The notes below the pieces were generated by a model, which was not told where the DNA came from, ran no database searches, and saw only the letters and a list, made by a program, of their open reading frames with translations. Below are positions 1-11,654 of a DNA stretch of 64,000 bases, one piece after another. Location: assembly GCA_918026815.1 (NCBI GenBank), contig CAKJVC010000107.1:1-64000 (forward strand), read 5' to 3'. The position numbers and the translations under genes were made by a program. Positions within the stretch are counted from its first letter, which is position 1, and each line of letters opens with the position of its first letter. This DNA is from Chalara sp. BL73. Its lineage: Eukaryota; Ascomycota; Leotiomycetes; Helotiales.

Positions 1-113
1 CTAACCCTAACTCCTAACCCTAACCCTAACCCTAACCCTAACCCTAACCCTAACCCTAACCCTAACCCTAACCCTAACCCTAACCCTAACCCTAACCCTA
101 ACCCTAACCCTAA
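1..113. repeat. telomere repeat (CCCTAA)n
   Basis: About 19 head-to-tail copies of CCCTAA with one slightly irregular unit near the start. The C-rich strand reads 5'->3' from base 1, so this is a left chromosome end. The terminal array may be longer than what is shown here. Confidence 0.98.
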
Positions 114-120
114 TCCTGAC

Positions 121-180
121 TTTTACCCTGACTTTTACCCTGACTTTTACCCTGACTTTTACCCTGACTTTTACGGGCTT
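121..180. repeat. degenerate telomere-adjacent 12-mer array
   Basis: Four exact copies of TTTTACCCTGAC and a partial fifth follow the telomere directly. The unit contains ACCCTGA, close to the telomeric ACCCTAA, so it may derive from mutated telomere repeats; that origin is inferred. Confidence 0.85.
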
Positions 181-335
181 CCGGGTTGCGGGGGGTCGCT
201 TTTTTAAGTACGTCCGGGTTGCGGGGGGTCCGGGTTGCGGGGGGTCCGGGTTGCGGGGGATCCGGGTTGCGGAAGGTTTTGGCTTACGTACGTCCGGTTG
301 CGCGGGGTCCGCTTTTTAAGTACTTTTCGGGGTAC
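181..335. repeat. G-rich subtelomeric repeat (CCGGGTTGCGGGG family)
   Basis: Five or more copies of a roughly 16-bp unit CCGGGTTGCGGGGGGT, some separated by a short GCTTTTTTAAGTACGT spacer that itself recurs near 310-333. Runs of four to six G give quadruplex-forming potential on the plus strand. No open frame here looks like a gene. Confidence 0.8.
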
Positions 336-469
336 GAAAAGGTTGCGGGAGGCTAAGCTTGCGTTCAACTGTAAAAAACCGGGTTGGCAACCCAAAACCC
401 TTTTTAGTAGTAAAATCTGGACCGGTTGTAAAACTGCTTTTTTCAAAACTTCAAAACCGTTTTGTTTTA

Positions 470-690
470 AAACGTAAAAACGGTTTGTTTTTTAAAACTT
501 TTCTTGTTTGTAAAAACACTTTTGTTTGTAAAAACTTACTTGGTTCAAAAACTCTGCTTAGTTGTAAAAACTTGCTTGTTTCAAAAACTTTGCTTAGTTG
601 TAAAAACTCACTTGTTTCAGAAAACTTACTAGTCTGTAAAAACTTACTTGTTAAAAAACTTAACTCGACTTGCTGCTTAAAAATCTGCTT
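470..690. repeat. 15-bp AT-rich tandem array
   Basis: Irregular tandem copies of a unit resembling CTTGTTTGTAAAAA, alternating with CTTGTTTCAAAAA and CTTAGTTGTAAAAA variants. The differences between units are largely C/T, as expected after RIP. Open frames through it are a by-product of the period being a multiple of three. Confidence 0.7.
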
Positions 691-3289
691 GCTCGGAAAA
701 ACTCTTTCTTTTTAAAATATATTAAACCCTTTTGCTTTAACCGTTTACTCGTAAAACTTCTTTTTGCTAAAAAATTTTACTTGCTTAAAAAAACCTGCTT
801 CGTCATTTTTAAAACATTTTTGCTTTATAGTTAAAACTTTTTGTTTTGAAAATAACTTTATTAGCACTATCGAAAACGCGCACAAAAAAACCTTTGAAAC
901 CTTTTCGCTTTCGATACTATTACTTCTGATTTTTAAAGCTATTTTTTTCGCGTAATTGCCGTTCGCTATTTGCTGTTGCTTCATTCTTTTTTTCTATTTT
1001 ATTCCAACTTAACTTAACAACTACAATTCTAATCCCGGAAACCGATATTTCGAAGTATTATTTACAATGTGCTTAACTATCCGGAATTGACGAATAACAA
1101 TGCTTGTTTCGTATGCTTGCTTCATTTTCTTGCTGCCGTTTGTTACTTTGATTTGCTTTCCGCTAGCTTTTGCTTACTTAATTATCCTCGACATTATGCG
1201 ATCCATCCGATCGCACTTTTGCAAATATTTACTTCAAATCCACAATTCTATCTTTTCCAAAATATTTCTTAATATTACTTCGTGATTAATATAATCATTT
1301 CTTTACGAGCAATCAATTTCTTTTCGTGCGGCGTGTCGTAATCCGTCCTGCGATTGTTGATGTTCATGCCGCTTTTTACTAGCTTTTCTACTTTTATTCT
1401 ACATATTTCAACAACTACTATTCTAAACTTTGCAAAGAAAATGTTTTTCGATGCTTTATTATATACTTAATTACCGGGAATTTTAATACGCGACTCTATT
1501 TTGAACAACATAACTAATTCCACTTTTTATAAATGCTTTTGCCGACTGCGTCTGATTGTTATAATTATGTAATCTCAGCACGTTTTTTACTTGCGTAATT
1601 TTAATTCTTCCAAACTAAATTTACTGCGGAATAAATTGCAGTAGAAAAATTAAAATGCTTTTCTGAACATTTAATTACTGTTTTTAGTGTTTTTTTTTTT
1701 TTTTATAAACTTATTCAAATCAAAACCGTCGTGTCGATGCTAATACTTGCTTTTCGCCGCAATATCCACATGCTATTTTCCAAATATCTCTAACTTAAAT
1801 TGTCTGAACTGTTTTGCAACGTAATAACTTCTACTTTTGGCCCGCCGGGTTTGCTTACTAGCGTTTCGTACTGCTAAGTCCGAGTTGCTTATAAGAAATA
1901 TATCTTGTAATAGTTTCTAACTCTTTTCTTTCTTTTTTTTTTTTTCCAATTAACTTTATTTTTAACATGCTACTGGCCGGCGGCAACAATAATAAATAAA
2001 TAAAATAACTATTAAATACTTCTTTTGAACATTTCTTTTTTTGCCGAGCGCGCTTAATGCAGACCGGTTCGGGCTATATTTTAATTTCTCTATATAAAAT
2101 ACTCGACCGATAACATATTTCACGCTATTTACAAAATACTCACCGGAAACTAATTTTTTATTTTATTATTTTCATTTCTTTCTTTTTTGCCCGGCGCTTA
2201 ATACAGCCGAGTTCGGAAAAGCAATTATTTGGTTCGATATTATTATCAGTGTAATCTAAATCAGCTTTAATTACATATATCCTTAAATTAATTATCGAAT
2301 TAACAATTAAATTATAATTCTAAAGTCTCGACTATTTTACTTTTAAAAATATGTCTTTTTAAAACAGCTAAATAAAATTTTTTTGCTTATTGATACTTAT
2401 ATTGTACACCAGCTTTATTTCGCTCGCTAAAACTCTATCGCGTATATATCGAATACTTTAACTGCTCGAATTCGATGCTATTCTTTTTTAGTGCTACGCT
2501 TATTAAGCTAACGCTGCAACTGTGCAATCTTAAACTTAACTTAATATCTTTTCCGAGCAAGCTATTGTTGGATCCAGCTACAGCTATGTAAAATAAAAAG
2601 CACCGGCACAATCACATCTTTATATAAACAACTAATACAATCTAGCGAATCGCGAGTTTTACACTGTGCAATAACTTTTCTGCACTATTAGCATATGCCT
2701 CGCCGGAATCGGTCTATCCCGGCTTGCTATTCTAAATATTCGGCATATCTTAAAAAGTCGGCGATTTCTTTAGACCGAAAGCACGTTTAATACCAGTGTG
2801 AACAATAACTTTGCGGCGTTTCGGTAACTTCGCAGTAAATGCAATGTTAACCGAACTACTAAATAACTCGTAGTTGTTGACTAACAGCACAATTCGTAAT
2901 TGCCGCTGCCGGTGTTACTAATAGAACTACCGCGATAGTTGAAGCTACTTTTTCAGTAAAAATTTCCGTGCTACTTTTTTCCTCGTCGAACAGTTGCATA
3001 ACTCGTTGCTTCGGTTGCTTCTGCTGCAGCATAGTCTAAAAAAGCTACATTTTATTACTAACGACCGTTTCTTGAACTTTTTGTCGAGCTTGTAAACTAA
3101 GCTATTTTCCGTATGCTTTAATAGTTAGTCTCGAATATCCTTTTCGAATTATAACGGCTAAAGCGGCAAGAAATAAAAACCAGCTAAGCTACAAGCAAGC
3201 AGCAACTCCGCTTTACTAGCATGCTCGTTAATGCTTAATTCTTTTACAGATGTGCTAGCTTACACCGCACTTCTAGTAATCACGACATC
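691..3289. other. AT-rich RIP-like block, no gene seen
   Basis: Very AT-rich DNA with long T and A runs and scattered stop codons in all frames. The proximal part, next to the helicase pseudogene, could hold more of that gene's 3' region, but I could not follow coding similarity with confidence below about 3,290. Confidence 0.6.
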
Positions 3290-6200
3290 GTCGATCAAGT
3301 CGAATTTGATTTCGTAAAAGTTTTTGTTGCTCGATATTTAGCTCGTCGGTTTTGCTGCACGTATTAGTTGCATATTGTGCGTTTGTAAAACTATACATCG
3401 TCCAACAAAATCCACAGTGTCGCTGAACCTCGTTTATCTGGTCTTTAAACCGCTGCAGTTCGCGAGCGGTCCGAACTTAGCTAGCAGTTCAATCTGAAAT
3501 TCTACTGCCGCAGCAATCGTACAGCCGGCTACCGACTTCTTTACAAGTTTGCTCGTTTTCGTCGAAATATCCGCTTATAGCAAACCGTCGGCAGTCGCGC
3601 GTTTAAATAAATCGTTGCATTGCCAGTTTGTCCACTGTCAGCGCAGCAGCATTCTGTTGCACAAGCCGCTAATATTTCGAGTTTTCTAGTAAAATAATCG
3701 AATCGACATTTTTTTCGGCACGACTGCTACGCCTAGTTTCTTGCGCAAAATCAATCATGCTATACGAAACCTCGATATGCACAACGTATACAATTCCGAA
3801 GTAGTTTCCGCTCGTTTCGAGTGCTTTAGTAACAGCAATAAATCTTTTTTGCTGCAACCACTTTTCGACCGCCGCATTTTTCTTATCGACAAATAAATAG
3901 TAAAATAAACATTCTAAAATCTGTTTTACTTTTTCGATTCGGTTTCGACTAGTACAATAAAAAATCCTTCGTTCCTTTTTCGCAAGCCTGCGCAATCGTG
4001 CTATTTCGCGGACCACTTTCAGTGCACTCTGATTAAAACATCGTCGGACCGAATATCGAATATTCGGGCGAACCGTACGTATGCGAATAAAACGAAAGTC
4101 CGAAATATGCATCACGTCGCGCAACTCATCAAGTCGGCTGGAAAAAAGTGTCGCCGTCAGCAAGATCATAAAACACCGCAGCACCTGAAAATAACCGAGC
4201 TGTCGAAGCTTAAGTCGGTAATTACTAGCCGTAAATAAAAGATAACATTCATCGAACACAGCACGACGCAGCAGTTTTCGCTTTCGCAACATAGTCCCGT
4301 ACGTAATAAAATCCGTCGATGCAGCCCGGTCAGCGCTGACTACAACTACGAGAGCATACCCGGCTTCTTTATAGTGCTAAACAAAATGCTGGATATTTGC
4401 AAGCCGCAAACGCCGAACATAGTTTCGTTCGAGTGCATTGAATAGTGTTACGACAATGCTGACTCCGGGATTTCGTAGTACCGCTAAAACCGTGAATGTT
4501 AGCGTTTTTCTTTTACCGGTAAATAACACGACAATCAATAAGATCTGTTAATCAAGCGCAGCGAAGACCGCCGCTTTTTGTTCGTCCGAACGGAAATTAA
4601 GCTCTTTTTAATTAAGCACTTTTTTGAGTCCTTTATAAATTTCGGCTGCTAAATACACGAAAACAGTATTAAGTAGTAGCACGCTAGTGCTTGCTAATTC
4701 AAATCGTGGCCGGCTAAAAAAAGCTATACTTCCCGGTGCTAGTAATGCATTTTTCGCTAAATATAAACTGGGTAAAAGAAGTAGTCTTGCCGAAAAGCTA
4801 CTGAATACCGGCAGCGTTTAAACTACTAGCTACAGTTAGCCGAATAGAAATTTCGACTTTTTCAGAATAAAACTAAGCGAAAGCGTTTTATAAAACAGCT
4901 CCCGTTAGTGCTTAGTTAATAAAAATAGTCGTTTACTGTCGAGCTTTAATAGCTAATACTACTGCGAACTAATAGCTTTAAAAATCCGAATACTTTCGTT
5001 ACTTAAATTCCGAATAATATTACTACGAACTCTATATCGCTCAGCAATCTTTTTTTTATAAGTAGCAGCAAAATCAACTGTACTTACAACTACATCTGTG
5101 TTTTTATGTAGCATGTCTTCGGTTATAAGTTAATCTTTTATAAACTCTGCGCCGATATATTTACGGCCTATTTCAATAGCCACGTTTCGATAATTCTGCG
5201 TAGTTAACTAGACTTTTAATCGAATAGCAGTTTTTTGCGTTAACACTTTAGTTAACTGCTTACGAGTCTATAAGCTATTTTTATTATACTACAAATAGTT
5301 ACTTCGAAAAAGCCTATTAGTTTTTTAGTCGAGTGTTTCTAAAAATAGCTGCACGCAAGCAAAATACATAGCTCAGATTTGTGCTACTCGCTATAAAAGA
5401 AATCGTGGAATGACTTTAAGCACGCTAAAAAGTGCCTGAAACTTATAATACCGCGTGACATATACTATTCGGCCGCTAATTACATAAATATTTCGCTTTT
5501 AAAGTAGCTCGTTACGGAATCGAATCGGAGTAATCTTTTTTTTTCAAGCGAGCGGACTACTAGTCGTATATTTCAGTATAAACATTAACTTTTTTAAACG
5601 CTTTTGCAGCTGTCGATACTCGCGAACTCTAGTTATACGCTATATGTTCTTTTTCCGATCCTATAACTGCTGATCTTTAGAGGCTTTTAGCATTTAATTT
5701 ATTATTTATTGTCGCTTTTTCTTCATTCTATTAACTTTATTTGTCACTTATAAAGCTTTTCGTGTGGCTAATAATAAATTATTCTGGATCTTGTTTAAAT
5801 CAATTTTAAAGCAGTCTTTTTTTTGATTAACTTACATAAAATCTTTTTATAAAATATTTTTAGCTTTACGAATCATATTATAAATTGAATCTTTAAACCG
5901 CCGAATTAGCAATAGCTTTCTATAGAACTCTAAAACATTTCTATTCGGTCGATTCGTTTCCGACCGAGTCTAAATAATGTTAAGTTAGTTGATTTTTTGC
6001 ATGCTTATAGTTTTGCTATATCTAAGCATTTTAATCAGAAAGCTGCATAAACTATAGCTTCCAACAACAAAATACTTTTTCCGCAACGCAAAAAAACGAT
6101 TAATGTCGTTAGCCGTTTGCTTTTTTCTAGTAGCTGCTAGCAGTGTATACTCGACAAACAAAACGCGGACACAATACATAAAACCAGCAAGTATATACAA

Positions 6201-7560
6201 ATACTTATCGCTACGTTTCAAACAGTTTTTTTTTTTTACAATGCTCAAAACTGCGACAAAATGAATAACGGGACTATTAAATCGGTTATACTTTTTTAAA
6301 CTCTGCAGAATTATCGACATCAAAAGTCTACTTATTTTTTAAGTTTGAATACTGTCGTTTTTTTCTAGTTCGAGTAATTCCACTATTTTTTCTAGCCGCT
6401 TTTTCTGCTCTAAGCTAAATTTAGTTAATTCGCAGCAGTCTTTTATTACATTAATCTTTTTACTACTTACAGTCTGCAAAGTTTTACTTTTTTTTTTACT
6501 TTCAATTTCACTAACAAAATCATTTTTATTATCGTGTATCGATTCTTCGCCCCCGCTGTCGGATTCGCTGCTTTCACGCATTTCTCTCTTTTTCTGCGCT
6601 ACGTACACACGCAACAAATAGCACGCAAATCGCCGAAAATAAGCAATATAACGATTCAAACTATTTTTATTTTGCAAACGCACTATAAAACGGTTCTTTA
6701 CCCGCTCGGTCGAATTCGCCGTTCGTAACTAATACGAAGTGTCGTTGTGTAAGCTACTTAACTTTTCGACTGCTTGCTTAATTATTAAACTAACAATATC
6801 GCTAGTACGTTGCAATTGCTTATCTTTTCGGTCGAATAACTTACTTGCATAAGCAATACGTTTAATGTTGCAGCTGCCGAAATGTAGTCGCTATTGCACA
6901 AAGCTTTACTAACTAGTATTGTTACTTTTTTCGGTTTTTGAGTTTGCAATTTCGAATTTTTTCCGGTCTTGCTCGTTTGCGTCATCGAATTCCCGGTACA
7001 GCTAATCTCGTAGCAGTGTATTTTTGTTATTTTTCTTTAATTCTGCTTCTTTTTGGCTTTTTTCGCTAGCTACAATAAAGTATCGCTGAAATCCAACGCT
7101 AAAAAACGTTTGTATTTTAACTTTAGTCCAATAAATTAGCTCGGCTTTTGTTATTTGCCAATTATGCTTTTTATTGCAATGTCTACGTATAGACTTGTAA
7201 TTAACGGATATGTAACTACAGCTAGAATCAGAACACTACCAACCTTTTAATAGTTTCCTTAGTACGCTAAACGGAGCGCAATTATATAGTAGTAGTCGAA
7301 CATTTTTAGAGTCCAGCTTAACTAGCGAAGCATACTAGTTTAAAATCGACTGTCGCTTTTTTTTTGTTCTTAATTTATAAGCATTTTTTAAATGCTTCTC
7401 AAGCTTTTTAATACCTGTTTTATGCTTTTTGCAAAACAACACCTAGTAGTCCGAATTGTACTCAAAGTCGTTTATATTGCTAGTTTCTGCCTGAACTTCG
7501 GCCTGATTTAACTCTAAACGACTCTAAACCCGATAAGTACTTTTATACATTACTTTTTTT
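3290..7560 (-). pseudogene. telomere-linked RecQ-type helicase pseudogene, RIP-degraded
   Basis: Remnants of one large gene lie in order on the minus strand, read toward the telomere. At about 7,450-7,150 are two Cys/His finger motifs (CSDSSCSYISVNYKSIRRHC) followed by a WTKVKIQTFF-like block, as in the N-terminal domain of fungal telomere-linked helicases. At 5,985-6,323 is the conserved middle block (YILAGFMYCVRVLFVE). At 4,540-3,669 are the helicase motifs: a damaged Walker A (LPVKEKT), DECY in place of DECH, and LTATL. A Cys-rich segment near 3,600-3,500 (LYDCCG) fits the RecQ zinc-binding region. Several conserved Trp codons are now TAG, for example in QHFV-stop-HYKEAGY near 4,390. The family is typical of fungal chromosome ends. 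The gene is plainly dead; its outer limits are approximate. Confidence 0.85.
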
Positions 7561-7670
7561 GTTGCACATTAAAATAGTTTAGCACGTAACAAATGCTTAT
7601 TGAAGTTGATTAAAGCGTAATTTCAGATATTTCATATTATATGAAATGAGTAAATTTAAGTTTTCACACC

Positions 7671-7826
7671 GCCCATTGACGTGCCCATTGACGGACTCGC
7701 TAACCCTATTTTAGCGAGCTAGGCCCAAAACGGACTGCCCAAAGACGTCAATGGGCACCCCGCCTTATGTAGAGGCCCAAAACGGACTGCCCAAAGACGT
7801 CAATGGGCACCCCGCCTTATGTAGAG
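7671..7826. repeat. palindromic segment with 52-bp tandem duplication
   Basis: GCCCATTGACG occurs twice at 7,671-7,693 and its reverse complement CGTCAATGGGC at 7,746 and 7,798, enclosing a smaller hairpin CTCGCTAA...TTAGCGAG at 7,697-7,717. The right arm lies in a 52-bp unit beginning AGGCCCAAAACGG, present twice in tandem (7,721-7,772 and 7,773-7,824). It is less AT-rich than its surroundings and lies just 5' of the dead helicase gene, so it could be an upstream or insertion-derived element. Confidence 0.75.
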
Positions 7827-8595
7827 GAGCTTTGTGCTTAATTTACTTTATAGTTTAGCAATATAGTTTTTGTTATACTTGTAACGTCTCACTTTTCAGT
7901 GAAAAGCGGTGTCTAGTTTATTTCATACATACTATACCAACCAACGAGCCCCAAGCCCAGCTACCTAGGGTTAAAGCTACTTCGTACGTTATATAATCCT
8001 GTTATGCTGCGCGTAACATTTTAGCTAAACGTTATAATTTTACATATTAACTAAAAGTTTGTTTTAAAGTTTTTTAAAAAGTAGTAAAACTGTTAAAATA
8101 AAAAAATAAAAGTAAAATAACTAAATATAACTTAGGGTTTTATTACAACAATTTAAAATAATTTAAAGCAGTAAGTTATTTGCGCAAAACTCGATTTTTT
8201 TTACATGAAATTATATACGAAACTTAGTTTAGCTTTAAAAAAAATATAAACAGTTTTTGAAGCTTGTAACAAAACGAAAAAAAAAATTAAAAAATTTGTT
8301 AGCCGCAAAGTAGTATTTGGGAGCTGGTATTTGGGGACCCCGGTTTTGGGCCTTGGCGCCCTTTCGGTGGGCAGAATCCGCTCACCGCCTGGTATTTGGG
8401 CCCAGATGCCACCGGCCTCGCGGTTAGGCTTTTTTTGGCGTAACCTTAATAAATGGACTTAGCTAAATAAACTTGACCTTCTCGGCAAATCCACGCTAAA
8501 GTTTGCATAGGGAAACAAATGGACTTCAGTCAAGTTCATTTTGGGACCCAGGATAGGATGATGATGTGGCCAGCTAAGGGATCAGGTACGTTAAC
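7827..8595. other. end of AT-rich block and composition boundary
   Basis: AT-rich, gene-free DNA to about 8,310, then an abrupt change to balanced composition with three TATTTGGG motifs and a GC-rich strip at 8,320-8,440. No coding signal seen. Confidence 0.6.
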
Positions 8596-8932
8596 ATTAA
8601 TTGATTTTCTATTACGGAGGTCGCGGCCAAAAGTCATGGGACTCTTGGCATTAAGCGGAAAAGTGCCAATAAAGGAACTCCAATCACCTAGCAACGGCGA
8701 TAGTGACTACTACGCTAAAAGGGTGGAAGATTCTAGTGGACATAGTGATGCTCTATAGGGCTTTCAGCTTCTTGCAAGCCTGAAACTGCCCTGTAATTAT
8801 AGGTACCCTACGTTGCTATGCCAGAAGTGTGGCGTGCTTAGCCATTTTCAGTTGGCGCCAAGAGTCCTAGGACTTTTGGCCGCAACCTCCGTAATCATGA
8901 TTATGATTAGTAACAGGTTTTAATCAATTAAT
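8596..8932. mobile_element. foldback/MITE-like element with long inverted arms
   Basis: Left arm ATTAATTGATT...TACGGAGGTCGCGGCC (8,596-8,650) is matched inverted by the right arm (8,853-8,932), which contains GGCCGCAACCTCCGTA and AATCAATTAAT. The inner 40 bp of each arm differ at only a few positions, while the outer part of the right arm has about 24 extra bases. A short open frame inside (8,519-8,758) is not gene-like. No target-site duplication was resolved. Confidence 0.6.
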
Positions 8933-9502
8933 CAAAGATTTGTCACACTGTTGCTCTTTGCCAGATTAGAGGACAAGTTGCACAATCGGGGAGGGCCTCT
9001 GCACTATCTCACGAAATCAAGGCGACAACCATCTCGAAAACTGCAATACAATCATAATACAATGACACCCTGGGGATTCTCTCCATTGACTCTCTTCTAA
9101 CTAACTGCCATCATGCATCTGATAACGCCGAAACACATAATTTTCAATAATAGATAACGCTGTCATTCTTCGTTGCAGGATTGGCTTTTGTCTACACTTT
9201 GTGCATAGACCGTATGTGCGTGGTGTCCAATCCTAGGTCGATGATAGGCCCCGAGTATAGTAAGTCACGCCTATCATTAGATAGCATAGTCTGCGGATGA
9301 TGGAGGGTCGCAAGATGGTGGCTTGCCTAAGGATGCGGTTGGTTGTACAAGAGCGGGGTAATCTTGAGCGTAGCGTGAAACGGGCCGCACATTTTCTTAC
9401 TTGTAATGTCGATGAGGTCCCCATTTAAATCCATCACTGGTCTCCACATATTGTTGTGCAAGCAGGTCCCACTCCAATGCTGACGTGCAGAGCTCTGATC
9501 AA
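8933..9502. other. no gene recognised
   Basis: Balanced-composition DNA with only short open frames. I see no conserved motif, RNA gene or repeat. Confidence 0.5.
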
Positions 9503-9931
9503 TTAACCCGCACTAGATATGTAGGTCATTAAGTGTGTCGGCCGACTAACGTTTTCAGCTTCTACAGACTCGAGAGCCTCTGCGACCTGCAACAGCCCAC
9601 AGCCTAACAAGCGCCCAATCGACTTTGCTTGTTGAGTGAGCACCTGGCCATCGGCCAAAGCATCGGCTGTGTCAAGAACAAAGCTGGCGAGAAACGAAAT
9701 AGTATTCAGATGATTTCCTGGCGTCAAGCTGGGACGTTCCCTATTGCCGCCAAGAGCAACACGGAAAATATCGCAAATTGCTGAGGAAGTGAGGTTTGTC
9801 TTGGAGATTGTGCTCGACCATTGATCAGCTTTAGGTACTTTGATGACCACGGACTTAACATGTTTTTGGGCCTCCTCTAGTCCTCTCTTATTGAGATATG
9901 CCCATTGCAAGAAGTCCTTCCTTGGCGTCAA
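9503..9931 (-). CDS. unrecognised 142-codon open frame, possible 3' gene fragment
   Basis: The longest frame in this strip ends with the hydrophilic tail ...MTYISSAG. It has amphipathic Leu/Ala-rich stretches (for example SFLASFVLDTADALADG) that look protein-like rather than random. There is no convincing ATG context and the frame begins 15 bp from a palindromic transposon at 9,947, so it may be the 3' end of a gene broken by that insertion. I recognise no family; it could equally be a chance frame. Confidence 0.28.
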   Translation of the reverse strand: MTPRKDFLQWAYLNKRGLEEAQKHVKSVVIKVPKADQWSSTISKTNLTSSAICDIFRVALGGNRERPSLTPGNHLNTISFLASFVLDTADALADGQVLTQQAKSIGRLLGCGLLQVAEALESVEAENVSRPTHLMTYISSAG

Positions 9932-9946
9932 CTGATAAGGATCCTA

Positions 9947-10099
9947 CAGTAGGGTGCAAAAAGTATCGACACCCCCCCCTTGCTAGCGCAGTTGCTTCAG
10001 GGGAGCAAAAATGCGTACATTAAAAACTGTAGCCCTGAAACTGCGTATATATGGTCACGCTAGCAAAGGGGGGGTGTCGATACTTATTGCGCCCTACCG
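9947..10099. mobile_element. Tc1/mariner-type MITE, 153 bp
   Basis: The left end CAGTAGGGTGCAAAAAGTAT and the inverted right end (CGGTAGGGCGCAATAAGTAT on the opposite strand) match over about 40 bp, including a GACACCCCCCC tract and TTGCTAGCG. The left end is preceded by TA and begins CAGT, as in Tc1-family elements; the right flank is TG instead of TA. Too short for a transposase, so non-autonomous. Confidence 0.8.
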
Positions 10100-10237
10100 T
10101 GAAGATTGTTGAAATAGAAAGAGTCACGTGGCCTTCAGAGAGTATAGGGCAAACAAGTATCAATTGCTGAAGGTTATAGACCCTAAATTACAGGAGAGAA
10201 TCCCTCTAATTATAGAGGTATAGTACTCTCATGTCAT

Positions 10238-10281
10238 CTACTGGTGCCTACTGATGCCTACTGGTGCCTACTGGTGCCTAC
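10238..10281. repeat. 10-bp tandem repeat
   Basis: Four copies of CTACTGGTGC, the second with one G-to-A change. Confidence 0.8.
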
Positions 10282-11522
10282 AATAGACTAGGTATGGTCC
10301 TTAGACCTAACCTGTTCAACAAAGATGCTTTGCCAACGCTCCGAGCGTCGGTAACCACAGACATTTCAAGCTGTGAGAGGACTGAGCAAGGCGGTAAGAT
10401 TTGACAGCTTCATTGAACAGCGTTGTTATGGAAGGCTGCAATGGCGCGTTTCCAGCTATTTCATGCGCAGCCTTTCCTTTATAAGGAGCATTGTCTGTGA
10501 TATGCACTATATGTCTCCCTTGGGGCTGAATCAATTCGTTGCAGAGAGGTCATACCAACCTTCTCTCTGCAGGATCTCAACTCTAGTTTTCTATAAGTCG
10601 AGATCAGATAGCTGCTCACAGACTTACTCCTCTGCTTAAAATCGAAAAGGATATAACAATCTCTCCTTGAAATAAGTGTCATAAATGATCTGAGCAGAAT
10701 TGACAATAGCCGGCGCTGCTGCTCCAGGCGTAACATCCTTTGCAGACTGTATTTATGAAACACAAAACTGCAATGTCTTCAAAAGGGAGTAAATTTGAGT
10801 AAACTAGTGAATGTTGAGCCATTAGAAGAAGTGATAAAGCCCACAGAATCGGGTGAAATCCAAGTGATAAAAATGTCCCTATTCCGTGAAGTGAGGCTAT
10901 CGCTTGACATATGACATATGCCAAGAACTTTTGTGTGAACTGGTAACTACCCTTGTGACATGATGCATGGTGCAAGACCAAAAACATCGTGTGATCAATA
11001 CAATAACATACAAGTATGTGTGGTATGTGTTCTCTTATCACTTATAAGAGGACTTCGAAATCCCAAGCCCTTCTTTTAGTCGGTATCCACTGGCGTCGGT
11101 ACTGTCTGCGACGTTGTGGCCTTCGTAGAATTAGGCCGGTTTGCGCGGAAGCTAGGCTTAGAGGCTGTATACACTTCAGACGTCAGGTGCTTGTAGGTTA
11201 GACTATAATAGAGTTTGTTCAAATTGGCATTTTCCCCATGGACTCGAGCATGCCTTGCGCAGGCTGAAAGTGGGGACTGTAAAACAAATGTAAAAAGTGG
11301 GCTTATTGACTGTCGGAGATTGTAGCCAGTAATGCCGTAACACGTCAGCTTTCATTATTTCCGTTTAGCGCATGTTATGTTGTGTAATAAGAAAGCTTCC
11401 GTTATTGGGCGGCAGCCAGAGAGGCTGTTTGCATGTGGCCACAAGAGCGATGAAAGGCTGAATATTTTGATTTATTGCAGTTACTAGGTACTTTAACAGA
11501 TACACAAGTTTGTCCCTAAAGA
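10282..11522. other. fragmentary open frames, no gene model supported
   Basis: Several overlapping short frames lie on both strands, the longest on the minus strand at 10,679-11,041 (about 120 codons, hydrophobic, Cys/His-rich). None shows a recognisable domain, splice structure or promoter. A decayed gene is possible. Confidence 0.4.
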
Positions 11523-11530
11523 TATATAAA
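11523..11530 (+). promoter_or_regulatory. TATA box of the small Cys-rich gene
   Basis: TATATAAA lies 125 bp upstream of the chosen ATG and is followed by a CT-rich leader at 11,531-11,600, the usual layout of a strongly expressed fungal gene. Confidence 0.6.
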
Positions 11531-11654
11531 CCTCACCTATTTCTTCTACGTGCCTCCTAACACCTCTTTCACACACTATCCAATCTCATCTAATCGATAT
11601 TCGCCTTAATCAAGCCTTAGTTATAAGTTGCCAAGCAAGTTGGTTCTACTTACA

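Noticed and set aside
121..690. CRISPR-like array near the telomere
   Set aside because: Repeats are direct tandem minisatellites without unique spacers, and the genome is fungal.
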